Source: Neocallimastix lanati (nom. inval.)
Taxonomy: Eukaryota; Neocallimastigomycota; Neocallimastigomycetes; Neocallimastigales; Neocallimastigaceae
Length of the DNA stretch: 43,884 nucleotides
NCBI GenBank assembly: GCA_016946835.1
Contig: JACVTC010000333.1
Location: 1-43,884 of the forward strand
Direction of reading: 5' to 3'
The first letter of the stretch is position 1. Each line of letters begins with the position of its first letter. Under the pieces are notes generated by a model. That model was not told where the DNA came from and did no database searches. It saw nothing but the letters and a program-made list of their open reading frames with translations. This document shows positions 9,708-19,058 of this stretch, piece after piece. The translations under genes and the position numbers were made by a program.

Positions 9708-10757
9708 TGATACGGGGTGTCACTAAATACCTTGTATTTCCTATTAAATACTCTTAATAAAAATAAAATAAAATTATTATTAAATATTCTTATTAAAATC
9801 TTTTATTAATATCAAATATAATAAAAATTATTATTAAATATTCTTATTAAAATCTTTTATTAATATTAAATATAATAAAAATTATTAAATATTCTAATAA
9901 AAATCTTTTATTAATATTAAATATAATAAAAATTATTATTAAATATTCTTATTAAAATCTTTAATAATAAAAATTATTATTAAATATTCTTATAAAATTC
10001 TTTTATTAATATCAAATATAATAAAAATTATTATTAAATATTCTAATAAAAATCTTTTATTAATATTAAATATAATAAAAATTATTATTAAATATTCTTA
10101 TTAAAAATTATATAATATTTAAATCATTATTAATTCTTATTTTTATATTAAGAATAATAAAAACCTATTTCAATAAATATTTGATATAAAATACAGAATT
10201 ATAAGTTTCTGTATAATATTTTCTAAACCTTTGAAATAAACTAAAAATAAATCAAAAATCAAAAATAAATTAAATCTTTATTAAAAATAAAAATGAACTA
10301 AAATACAGAATTTCAATAATAAAAAAATATCAATTCTGTATAATTCTCTCTCTGAAAAACAATATCAAGAAGAAGCTACCGCCCGGAATGCCCTTCGTGA
10401 TACAAGCTCCAAATTAATTTTTTATGTTTTAATTTAATAAATGTCATTTTTTTTTTAAAAAATAATTTAAAATAATAGTTAAAAATTAAAATAAAATAGT
10501 TATAATAGTTTTTTTTTTTTTTTTATAAAGAATATATTAATAATAAATAAAATGTATTAAAATAAAAGTATAAAAAGAAGAATAAATTTCTTTCTTTTTA
10601 ATACGGGGAACAAATAATTTTAATTTTAAATTTAAATAAAGAATATTTTAAAATTTAATTTTTTTTTCTTGTTTCCAAACTTATTTTTATAGTTATGTGT
10701 TAATATTTATTTTTTTTTGTTTTGAATATCTTAGTGTTTCAACCCCAGCCCGTATCA
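9708..10757 (+). repeat. Element A 3' LTR, complete (1050 bp)
   Basis: Runs from TGATACGG to CCCGTATCA. Its last ~330 bp match the truncated 5' LTR. The inverse copy at 43321-43884 shares the same end and the internal GC-rich stretch at 10370-10405, so this is a multicopy family. Its U3 part contains a tandem repeat (separate entry). Confidence 0.9.
9775..10110 (+). repeat. ~54-bp tandem repeats in U3 of LTR A
   Basis: TAAATATTCTTATTAAAATC followed by TTTTATTAATAT and ATAATAAAAATTATTAT recurs about six times with a period of 51-54 bp; copies differ by small indels and TTATT/TAATA changes. U3 repeats often act as enhancer units in LTR elements; a function here is only inferred. Confidence 0.7.
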
Positions 10758-10809
10758 GTTATGGTAAAGAACGAACATATAATGGATTATTAATTAGAAT
10801 TTCAACTTA

Positions 10810-10814
10810 CTTTA
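10810..10814. repeat. Target-site duplication of element B, left copy
   Basis: CTTTA directly outside the LTR start TATAAAG; the same five bases follow the other LTR at 17599-17603. Confidence 0.8.
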
Positions 10815-11589
10815 TATAAAGTTTTGATTTAAAAAATAGATTATAAGTCAAAAATTATAATAACACTAAATAACACAAAAATGTTTTATAAACAAATAAG
10901 TTTTATTATATTTAGATTTTAAAATAATCTTTATTAATTATTAGTGTTATTAACAATAAATCGTTAATAACAATTACATCGATTAAAATACATGAAATTT
11001 GGTTAACTATTTATATTTTTATCTTATTACATTTATAATATATAATTCCTATTGAATTATATTATCTAACTATTTATTTAAAAACAATACTAACCTAAAC
11101 TAATAATAAATAATTAACTATTACTAAATAAAGAGAATTATAATTAATAACTAAAATAAGTATAAACAATTTCAATCGAGCTCATTTATTATTTATTTAT
11201 TATTTAAATATTATTAATAAATTCTTATTATATTTTCTATTTAAAATTAATATAAAAGTTGTCATAATTATTTAATATGATTTTAGCATAAAATGCCGCA
11301 AGTTTCAACATGACTAATTGCATAGTTTCATGTTGTTAATTTATCTTGTAAAAAAAACCTTAACTCTTATTATTTAAATTAAATTACATAAAAAGAAATG
11401 ATTTTCAATTACTAGTTTCACAAGAGAATTTTTTAATTTATTAATATGATTGGGAAGAAGTCGAAGTTTTGTTTAAAATTATTTGCAATAATTTTATACA
11501 CGTGATTTTTAATAGATTTATTTCAATTTTACTTAAATTTATGATTAAATTTAATTAAAATTTATAAAGATATTAATAATATCTTTACA
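10815..11589 (-). repeat. Element B 3' LTR (775 bp)
   Basis: On the - strand it runs TGTAAAGAT...CTTTATA. It matches 16826-17598 almost throughout, apart from a few substitutions and A-run length changes (e.g. AAAAAAACC versus AAAAAACC). The end is TA rather than the usual CA in both copies, so this is a family trait and not a mutation. Confidence 0.92.
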
Positions 11590-11622
11590 ATCTCGCCCCT
11601 TAAGTCGAGCTCCTGCGAGATT
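11589..11622 (-). other. Element B polypurine tract inside an inverted repeat
   Basis: On the - strand AAGGGGCGAGA (11591-11601) abuts the 3' LTR and is the polypurine tract. AATCTCGC (11589-11596) and GCGAGATT (11615-11622) form a perfect 8-bp inverted repeat that places the tract at the foot of a possible hairpin. Confidence 0.7.
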
Positions 11623-11626
11623 AACT

Positions 11627-14600
11627 TTAAGAAGGAAGATCAATTACAAAAGGTTGATATTTATGTCTAACATAGTACTCGTTTGCATCATCAGGTGGTT
11701 GACAGAATTCGTTGTTAACATTCGAAGATTTGTTCTTCTTTTCTTTTCTGTAATATTCTTGTATTAATTGTCTATCAAGAATTTGATCTTCATCAATCCA
11801 AGTATTTTCACTAAAATCGCATCCTTTCCATTTAATCAAGTAACGATTCTTATTGTTAAAGGTTTTCATTTTAATTATTCTTTCAGGAGTTCTATCAATT
11901 GTATCCGTATTAAGATTAATATTTCTTCTACGAGTATTTCTTCTGTTTGAAAATTCATTTTCATGATAAGGTTCGAGAAGTGAAACATGAAATACAGGGT
12001 GACAACGCATATTATTAGGAAGTTTAAGTTCGTACGCTAAGTCACTAACTTTTCTTATTATTTCAAAAGGTCCTATTAGTTGATCAGATAATTTTCTATT
12101 TTTCTTTGTTGTATTACCCTTTAAAAGATAAACTTTATTTCCTACTTTAAAATCTGGAGAATCCATTCTTTTCAGATCTGCATATTTCTTATAAGTCTTT
12201 TTTGCTTGCTCTAAGTTTTCTTTTAAAAATTTAATGTTTTCATTAATATTTAATATTCTTTTCTCAGCTCTATGCGGATTCTCATTTGAAGGAATTTCAG
12301 GATTAAATTTCGGATTAAAACCATAATTTGCAAAAAAAGGTGATTGATTTATTGACTGTTGTAAAGTATTATTATAGGAAAATTCTGCAAAAGGTAATAA
12401 ATCAAGCCAGTTATTTTGCTTTTCATTGATGAAACAACGAAGATATTGTTCCAATATCGAGTTCACCCTCTCCGTTTGACCATCGGTCTGCGGGTGATAA
12501 GCAGTAGAAAAAGAATGCTTAATATTTAAAAGAGAGCAAAGACGATTCCAAAAATCAGAGGTAAACTGAGAACCACGATCAGAAATAATAGAATCGGGGA
12601 AACCATGAAGTTTAAAAATATTAGCAATGAAAGAATCAGCAGCAATAGAAGCAGTAGGAAGACATCTAAAAGGTATAAAATGAGCCATTTTAGTTAAGCG
12701 ATCCACAACAACCATTATAGTGGTCATATCTTTGGATTTCGGAAGTTCAACAATAAAATCCATAGAGATAGCAGACCAGGCTCTATTTGGTGTAGAAAGT
12801 GGAGAAAGTAAACCATATGGCTTATGTCTTGGGATTTTGGATTTTGAACAAATTTCACAAGATTTAATAAACATTTTAACATCTTTTTGTAATTTAGGCC
12901 ACCAGAAATTACGAGAAATAAGTTCAATAGTTTTATTAATTCCAAAATGACCAGCAGAAATAGAGTCATGATGGAGTTCTAAAACTCTTATTCTAATTTT
13001 ATTGGGAACATAAATTAAATTTTCAAAAAGTAAATAACCATTTTTGTCAAGAGAAAATTTATCGATTTTACTAAAAGGGGGATCTTTTGATTTATCATTT
13101 TTAAGAAATTCAGTTATTTTGCAATAGAATTCATCATTAGCTAGAGAATCATGAATAGAGGAGATTAAAGAATCATTCTTAAAACTACATGAATTAATAA
13201 CGCATGAAATAGGACGAACACTAGCAAATAAATGATCACTACGTCTTGATAAAATATCTGGTTTACCTGACTTTTTACCAGCTCTGTAAATTAGTTTAAA
13301 ATCAAATCTAGATAAGAATTCATACCAACGAATTTGGCGTTGGGAAAGAAGTTCAGGTTTTCGAGGGAAAGTTAAATTCTTATGATCAGTATAAATAATA
13401 AACTGATGGCGAGCTCCTTCTAAGTAATGTCTCCATCCTTCCAATGCAACTTTAATAGCAAGAAGTTCTTTGTCATAGATAGGGTAAATTCTTTGGGATT
13501 TAGTTAAGCTAGTAGAAATAAAAGCAATTGGATGCAAATGCCCATCAAATTCCTGAGAAAGAATTGCACCAACAGCAAAATTACTAGCATCAGTTTCAAC
13601 AATGAATTGTTTGTTGCTATCAGGATGTTTCAAAATAGGAGCAGTAGTAAATAATTCTTTTAAAGTATCAAACGCTTTTTGTTGTTCAGAACTCCAATTA
13701 AAAGGAACATTTTTTCTAGTTAATTTGTGGAGAGGATTTGCAATTTTCGCAAAGTCTTTAATAAAAATTCTGTAATAATTACAAAGTCCAATAAACGATT
13801 GAATTTCTTTAACGTTTGTTGGAACAGGCCAATCTAAAATTGCTTTAACTTTTTCTTTATCCATTTTAATTCCATCTCTTGATAAAACATAACCAAGAAA
13901 GGTAGTTTCAGTTACATCAAATTCACACTTTTCTAATTTAACAACTAAATGATTCTCTAACAATTTTCTTAAAACTTTCTTAACATGTACATGATGTTCT
14001 TCCAAAGTATTAGAATAAATTAAAATGTCATCAATGTAAGAGATTACAAAATCATCTAAGTAATCACTGAGAACATCATTTATAAAATGTTGGAATGTAG
14101 CAGGGGCATTCTTAAGCCCAAAAGGCATAACGAGATATTCAAAGTGCCCGTATCTTGTACGAAAGGCAGTTTTGTACTCGTCACCTTCTTTAATTCTTAC
14201 TAAGTTATAAGCAGATTTTAAATCTAACTTAGTAAAATATTTAGCACCTTTAACTCTATCCAACAATTCACTAATTAAAGGAAGTGGATAAGAGTTACGG
14301 ATGGTCATTTCGTTCAATTTTCTATAATCAATAACTAGTCTATAAGTACCATCCTTTTTTCTAACAAATAAAATAGGTGCACCAGCAGGAGAAGAAGATT
14401 TCCTAATAAAACCCTTTTTTAAATTCTCTTCTAAATATTTCTTTAATTCTTCTCTCTCCGTTTCAGTTAAAGGGTACAACGGACCATAAAATAGACTACA
14501 ATTATCTTTTAATTTAATTTCACAATCATAATTACGATGCGGAGGTAACACATTACAATTATTTTCATTAAACACTTCTTTAAACATCAAATAGATTTCA

Positions 14601-16447
14601 GGTACTTCGACCTTTTCACCATCTTTATTTAAATTATTATCTTCATCATTACATTTTTCAATTACATTTAATTTCTTACATTTACTAGATTCACAAATTT
14701 TCTTTAAAATCCTTAAACTATTAGTACTAATTTTACTATCACAATTCATAACAATAATATCATCACTATCGCTAAAGTTATCACTATCACTAATGCTATC
14801 ACTAAAATTATCTAACATAAAAGTATCATTAATATCACTATCACTATCATAATTATTAAATTCAGAGCAAGTTCTAATACGAGTTCGGCGGCCACGAATA
14901 GAAATTTCTTCTTCTGAGTCAGAGTCGGAATCAGAGTCAAAGAGAGGTTTTCTTTTTCTTGATTCTTCAATAATAACTTTGTTTTCTTCTAGGTTGGTAG
15001 CAGGTTCTTTTCCTTTGTTCCTTTTCTTGTTCTTGTTTTTCCTTTTTCTTTTACCATTGTTACAATGTCTTGCACAGAAACCGGATCCGAAAGAAATCTT
15101 CTTTGCGTCATGGTAGTTGTAGGGGGAGTGCTTATTGATCCATGGTAAACCCAAGATAATATCAACCTCAGGAATCCTGAGAACATAGAGTTGAATCGTT
15201 TCCAAGTGGTTCCTTAAACGAAGAACGCATTTCTCAGTTTCCTTTTTTACTGATGAAACACCATATCCAAGACCAGTAACACGGAAAGGTTCTTCGATTT
15301 CTTTTGTTTTAATTCCAAAGGCTTTAGCGAATTCAGGATGGATAAAATTAAGATCAGAACCAGAATCGATCAGAACTCTTGCTTTTACTTCTTCTGTATC
15401 GTTTGTTTTAATATAGAAATCAATGATATTACTTTTCTTTGTCAAAAGTGAGTTTTGTTCTTCCACGATTTTTCTAACTTTGACAATATCTTCTTGGCTG
15501 TTGATTCTTCTAATTCTTCTTAAACTACTTGAGGGTGTGGTAGCGGTGTTTTCTTGTTTACTGATAATCTTGACTCCGGCAGGTTTCTTCTTATTTGGAC
15601 AGTTAAAATAGCGATGACCTGGTTTTTTACAATAATAGCACAATCCTTTCCTTCTTTCTTCATCTCTTGAATTCGAGTTTTCTTGATATAATTTCTGGTG
15701 AGAAGGGAAGTAACTTGTATTCGTTTGTCCTCTCTTAATTCTGTATAAATCTATTTCCATTGGGTCACTAGTAGACGCATGATTATTATTATTTATTTCC
15801 TTACGATGGTAATAATTATGATAGAAAAATTCATTTATTTCATGTCTCTTAGTTAAGCTTTCGATACTAAGGACATCAGTGAAAAGTCTTCTTAAGTTGT
15901 TGGGATTTGGATTTACCACTGCAAGGTGCTCCCTCATCTTGTAGTGAAGTCCTTTTACAAACATATAAATCTTAGCAGAATCGTTAAAATCTGAATGTCT
16001 GCTGATTTTATTAAATTCATTTATATACTCACTAACATGACCAAATTTATGTTGTCGGATGCTGCATAATTTACCGTTTGCGACAACTGTGCTCATGTCC
16101 TGCTCTCCAAATTGATTTCTTAATTCTTGAATAAAATCTTCATAAACATTGAGCAGGGGATCATTATTTCTTCGCAAGTTTGAGGCCCATATCAAGGGAT
16201 CACCGACAAGATAAGAAATTATAAATCTGACCTTTGTATGGTCGTTATTGAAACCTTGTGGATTGGCTTCCATAGCTATTTCAGCTCTTGTAAGGAAGCC
16301 ATCAAAGTCCTTCTTGATTCCAGAAAATAGCGGTGGTTCGTTAACAATCTTTTGATTGTTACGGGGCAGAACTTGATGATTCTCTTGATTCATTTCTTGC
16401 AGGTTAAGGTCTTCGAATCTTCTTATTAGGTTGTTAAATCCCTCCAA
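11627..16447 (-). CDS. gag-pol: Element B Gag-Pol polyprotein with chromodomain
   Basis: A single 1606-residue frame, MEGFNN... to a stop just before the polypurine tract. Domains with rough residue positions: Gag (1-260); CCHC knuckle CYYCKKPGHRYFNC (~268); aspartic protease LIDSGSD (~362, canonical DSG); an acidic Ser/Asp-rich linker (~480-570); reverse transcriptase with catalytic YIDD (~804); RNase H ETDASNFAVGAIL (~950); integrase zinc domain HHDSISAGHFG...CEICSK (~1159-1200); DDE core in SMDFIVELP (~1230), SDRGSQF (~1290) and TDGQTERVN (~1329); GPFEII (~1457); chromodomain YLIKWKGCDFSENTWIDE (~1530-1550). The chromodomain of chromovirus integrases binds modified histones and directs integration. 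There is no frameshift or stop, and Gag and Pol must be separated by the protease. Confidence 0.96.
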   Translation of the reverse strand: MEGFNNLIRRFEDLNLQEMNQENHQVLPRNNQKIVNEPPLFSGIKKDFDGFLTRAEIAMEANPQGFNNDHTKVRFIISYLVGDPLIWASNLRRNNDPLLNVYEDFIQELRNQFGEQDMSTVVANGKLCSIRQHKFGHVSEYINEFNKISRHSDFNDSAKIYMFVKGLHYKMREHLAVVNPNPNNLRRLFTDVLSIESLTKRHEINEFFYHNYYHRKEINNNNHASTSDPMEIDLYRIKRGQTNTSYFPSHQKLYQENSNSRDEERRKGLCYYCKKPGHRYFNCPNKKKPAGVKIISKQENTATTPSSSLRRIRRINSQEDIVKVRKIVEEQNSLLTKKSNIIDFYIKTNDTEEVKARVLIDSGSDLNFIHPEFAKAFGIKTKEIEEPFRVTGLGYGVSSVKKETEKCVLRLRNHLETIQLYVLRIPEVDIILGLPWINKHSPYNYHDAKKISFGSGFCARHCNNGKRKRKNKNKKRNKGKEPATNLEENKVIIEESRKRKPLFDSDSDSDSEEEISIRGRRTRIRTCSEFNNYDSDSDINDTFMLDNFSDSISDSDNFSDSDDIIVMNCDSKISTNSLRILKKICESSKCKKLNVIEKCNDEDNNLNKDGEKVEVPEIYLMFKEVFNENNCNVLPPHRNYDCEIKLKDNCSLFYGPLYPLTETEREELKKYLEENLKKGFIRKSSSPAGAPILFVRKKDGTYRLVIDYRKLNEMTIRNSYPLPLISELLDRVKGAKYFTKLDLKSAYNLVRIKEGDEYKTAFRTRYGHFEYLVMPFGLKNAPATFQHFINDVLSDYLDDFVISYIDDILIYSNTLEEHHVHVKKVLRKLLENHLVVKLEKCEFDVTETTFLGYVLSRDGIKMDKEKVKAILDWPVPTNVKEIQSFIGLCNYYRIFIKDFAKIANPLHKLTRKNVPFNWSSEQQKAFDTLKELFTTAPILKHPDSNKQFIVETDASNFAVGAILSQEFDGHLHPIAFISTSLTKSQRIYPIYDKELLAIKVALEGWRHYLEGARHQFIIYTDHKNLTFPRKPELLSQRQIRWYEFLSRFDFKLIYRAGKKSGKPDILSRRSDHLFASVRPISCVINSCSFKNDSLISSIHDSLANDEFYCKITEFLKNDKSKDPPFSKIDKFSLDKNGYLLFENLIYVPNKIRIRVLELHHDSISAGHFGINKTIELISRNFWWPKLQKDVKMFIKSCEICSKSKIPRHKPYGLLSPLSTPNRAWSAISMDFIVELPKSKDMTTIMVVVDRLTKMAHFIPFRCLPTASIAADSFIANIFKLHGFPDSIISDRGSQFTSDFWNRLCSLLNIKHSFSTAYHPQTDGQTERVNSILEQYLRCFINEKQNNWLDLLPFAEFSYNNTLQQSINQSPFFANYGFNPKFNPEIPSNENPHRAEKRILNINENIKFLKENLEQAKKTYKKYADLKRMDSPDFKVGNKVYLLKGNTTKKNRKLSDQLIGPFEIIRKVSDLAYELKLPNNMRCHPVFHVSLLEPYHENEFSNRRNTRRRNINLNTDTIDRTPERIIKMKTFNNKNRYLIKWKGCDFSENTWIDEDQILDRQLIQEYYRKEKKNKSSNVNNEFCQPPDDANEYYVRHKYQPFVIDLPS

Positions 16448-16814
16448 TTTGATTATTTTAAATTGACTTAAATTTTTGCAATTTCTTTAACAAAAATATC
16501 AAACAAATAAATATTTCAAACTATAACGTTTTTTCATCTAGTCGATCTAGCTCTATCCTTTGAAGCGGTGCTGTCGAGTAAACGTAACGTTATAAATTAA
16601 AATATTAAAGGTTTATGGTTTTTCGAATCTTGTTCTAAGACGTGTAATTGTAATTTCGGTAGCAATATTATAGAGCTGGTGGCAATATTCTGAAACTGGT
16701 AGCAATAATCTAAAACTGGTAAAAAAATATTTTGAATCAAGCCACACACAAGCCACTGTTAACGTATCACGTGTTATAATCTTGACTTATAACGTATTTT
16801 ATTGAGAGAAAAAG
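16448..16814 (-). other. Element B leader
   Basis: Untranslated region between primer site and Gag-Pol start, richer in G+C than the LTRs. It contains the 20-bp tandem repeats at 16658-16717, a palindromic CACGTG near 16769, and several TAACGT/ACGTTA motifs. No tRNA or open frame was seen. Confidence 0.6.
16658..16717. repeat. Three 20-bp tandem repeats in element B leader
   Basis: Units begin at 16658, 16678 and 16698 with GGTAGCAATATT, GGTGGCAATATT and GGTAGCAATAAT (+ strand); a partial fourth unit GGTAAAAAAATATT follows. Regular 20-bp spacing suggests a protein-binding or structured RNA element; function unknown. Confidence 0.75.
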
Positions 16815-16825
16815 GTAATTGTTAT
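16815..16825 (-). other. Element B self-priming primer-binding site
   Basis: On the - strand ATAACAATTAC follows the 5' LTR with no gap. Its complement GTAATTGTTAT lies within the LTR transcript (16978-16988). Counting two LTR bases, the complementarity is 13 nt. In Tf1 the first 11 nt of the mRNA fold back onto the primer site in the same way, so 16988 is a candidate RNA 5' end. Confidence 0.75.
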
Positions 16826-17598
16826 TATAAAGTTTTGATTTAAAAAATAGATTATAAGTCAAAAATTATAATAACACTAAATAACACAAAAATGTTTTAT
16901 AAACAAATAAGTTTTATTATATTTAGATTTTAAAATAATCTTTATTAATTATTAGTGTTATTAACAATAAATCGTTAATAACAATTACATCGATTAAAAT
17001 ACATGAAATTTGGTTAACTATTTATATTTTTATCTTATTACATTTAGAATATATAATTCCTATTGAATTATATTATCTAACTATTTATTTAAAAACAATA
17101 CTAACCTAAACTAATAATAAATAATTAACTATTACTAAATAAAGAGAATTATAATTAATAACTAAAATAAATATAAACAATTTCAATCGAGCTCATTTAT
17201 TATTTATTTATTATTTAAATATTATTAATAAATTCTTATTATATTTTCTATTTAAAATTAATATAAAAGTTGTCATAATTATTTAATATGATTTTAGCAT
17301 AAAATGCCGCAAGTTTCAACATGACTAATTGCATAGTTTCATGTTGTTAATTTATCTTGTAAAAAACCTTAACTCTTATTATTTAAATTAAATTACATAA
17401 AAAGAAATGATTTTCAATTACTAGTTTCACAAGAGAAATTTTTAATTTATTAATATGATTGGGAAGAAGTCGAAGTTTTGTTTAAAATTATTTGCAATAA
17501 TTTTATACACGTGATTTTTAATAGATTTATTTCAATTTTACTTAAATTTATGATTAAATTTAATTAAAATTTATAAAGATATTAATAATATCTTTACA
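16826..17598 (-). repeat. Element B 5' LTR (773 bp)
   Basis: Partner of 10815-11589. If transcription starts at the self-primer complement (16988), U3 is about 610 bp and R-U5 about 163 bp. No convincing TATA box can be singled out in such A/T-rich sequence. Confidence 0.92.
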
Positions 17599-17603
17599 CT
17601 TTA
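17599..17603. repeat. Target-site duplication of element B, right copy
   Basis: CTTTA directly after the LTR end CTTTACA, matching 10810-10814. Confidence 0.8.
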
Positions 17604-18231
17604 GAATCCATTATATTATTCTTTACTTAATATTACTTTACTATATTTTCTATACTAAAATATTTTCTAAATATATTTTTTTTTATTTTTATTAAAAGTT
17701 TCTAAAATATTATCAATAATTCTATATTTTTATATCAATATCTATAATTTAACCTTAAATTTTATTATTTTATTAAAGTGTTTATTATCAATATTAATAT
17801 TTTATTTTTATTTTCAAATATATTATTATATTATTATTATATTGTATCAATATTAAACTTGTATTCTTTTTAGTATTTTATTTTATTTTTAAATTGATTA
17901 TTTAATATTTTTTATTCCCCACAAATAAAATCAAATCTTAATTGATTAATAATAAATATTAAATATATTATAGTTTTTAAATTTATTTTATATAAAATAT
18001 AAGAATATTATATTAACATTCTTGATTAAAATAACTTTATTTTTCTGTAAAATCTTTTTAAATTTTGTTTGTTACTTTTCGTATATATTAAATAATTTAG
18101 TTTTAGTATATGAAAAATAATATAAAATTATATAAACAAAATTTATTAAAATAAAAATACTTATGAATTAGTTAATTTAAATTAATATAAAATTTTAAGT
18201 AATTAGTAATAGTTGTAACGAATCTTAAAAA
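17604..18231. other. AT-rich spacer between elements B and C
   Basis: About 630 bp of nearly pure A/T sequence. I see no open frame, RNA gene or LTR similarity. It is the left flank of element C and ends in AAAAA at 18227-18231. Confidence 0.6.
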
Positions 18232-19019
18232 TGGTATGGTTCATATAATTTTAGGAATATAATAATAATTAACACAAATAATAAAATTACAATAATAAAA
18301 AATAATTTGTTTTAAAATCAATATTTATTTATTTAAATTTATAAAAGAAAAATAATAATATAATTATTTATTTAATAAAAAGAAAGTTATTGATTATATT
18401 TTATTTCACTAAAATTACATGTATTTATATTTTTTTATCAAATTAAAATTTGTAGAGCCTAACTATTTTTTTAATAAACTAATTACTAATTATTTTTATA
18501 AATAAAACATTTAAATTGAAATTGAATTATTATTTTAGTTAATAATATTATTGTTATAAATAGTAGTTATATATTATTGAATTATTAATTATTTAATAAT
18601 AGTTTAATACTAATATATATAAATAAAAATAAAGAGATTATACAGAATATTTTATTGTGGTTTAGTTAAATTTAGTAATTAAAAATAAATTTAAATTGAT
18701 AACGAAAATTTTAATAACTAATTAAATAGATTTGATTATTTTCAATATAACATAATACAAAAGAAATATAATATTAATATATTAAGTGGGCAAGGACAAT
18801 ATTCTTGGCTAAAGATTTTTAATACATTATAATGGAATCGGATCGATAATTCAAAAAGGAATTATAAGTTAATTAGTGATTTATTAACTTAAGATTTCTA
18901 TTTAGTAATATTTGAAGAATATTGGAAAGTTCCAATTATATAGAATAGAATAATCTATAAGGTTAGAATAATTTATATTATTCTAGCACAATTAGTATTA
19001 TTTGTTCATTCTGTATTAA
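18232..19019 (-). repeat. Element C 3' LTR
   Basis: + strand TGGTATGGTTCAT...TTCTGTATTAA, matching 24452-25240 with very few differences (e.g. GTAGAGCC versus GTAAAGCC and a one-base A-run change). Near identity points to a fairly recent insertion. Confidence 0.92.
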
Positions 19020-19021
19020 GA

Positions 19022-19031
19022 TGCCCCCGCT
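19022..19031 (-). other. Element C polypurine tract
   Basis: - strand AGCGGGGGCA immediately upstream of the 3' LTR; similar in form to the tracts of A (AGCGGGGAGA) and E (AGGGGTGGCA). Confidence 0.75.
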
Positions 19032-19034
19032 AAG

Positions 19035-19058
19035 ACTCAAGCTAGGTAGAAGCTGAGT
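19035..19058 (-). other. Pre-polypurine-tract hairpin, element C
   Basis: - strand ACTCA-GCT, loop TCTACCT, AGC-(T)-TGAGT: 8 paired bases with one bulge. It sits 3 nt from the polypurine tract and covers the pol stop codon. The sequence differs from the A/D/E hairpin, but position and 7-nt loop size are the same. Confidence 0.6.

Larger units (their letters stand above)
686..10757 (+). mobile_element. Element A: Ty3/Gypsy LTR retrotransposon, 5'-truncated
   Basis: About 10.1 kb on the + strand. Order: partial LTR (to 1015), primer site, long leader, gag, pol (protease, reverse transcriptase, RNase H, integrase), polypurine tract, full 3' LTR (9708-10757). The order PR-RT-RH-IN defines Ty3/Gypsy. 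LTR ends are TGATACGG...CCCGTATCA. It is most closely related to D, sharing the primer site, LTR terminal motif, DSC protease and Asn-rich linkers. It is probably inactive: the 5' LTR lacks its U3 part, gag has a frameshift near 2908 and pol has one at 7042. The flank after the 3' LTR begins GTTAT, but the matching left duplication cannot be identified because the left end is lost. Confidence 0.93.
10815..17598 (-). mobile_element. Element B: Tf1/sushi-like chromodomain LTR retrotransposon
   Basis: A complete 6784-bp element on the - strand, flanked by the 5-bp duplication CTTTA (10810-10814 and 17599-17603). LTRs are 775 and 773 bp and nearly identical. One open frame encodes Gag-Pol with a C-terminal chromodomain. 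The sequence directly after the 5' LTR is complementary to a segment inside the LTR (self-priming layout), so no tRNA primer is needed. Single Gag-Pol frame, chromodomain and self-priming are together the hallmarks of the Tf1/sushi group of chromoviruses. Intact frame, near-identical LTRs and intact target duplication suggest recent insertion and possible activity. Confidence 0.95.

Noticed and set aside
10758-10814. A host gene or tRNA between elements A and B
   Set aside because: Only 57 bp of A/T-rich sequence, no structure or frame.
12720-12969. Short frames on both strands inside element B
   Set aside because: Shadows of the integrase coding sequence.
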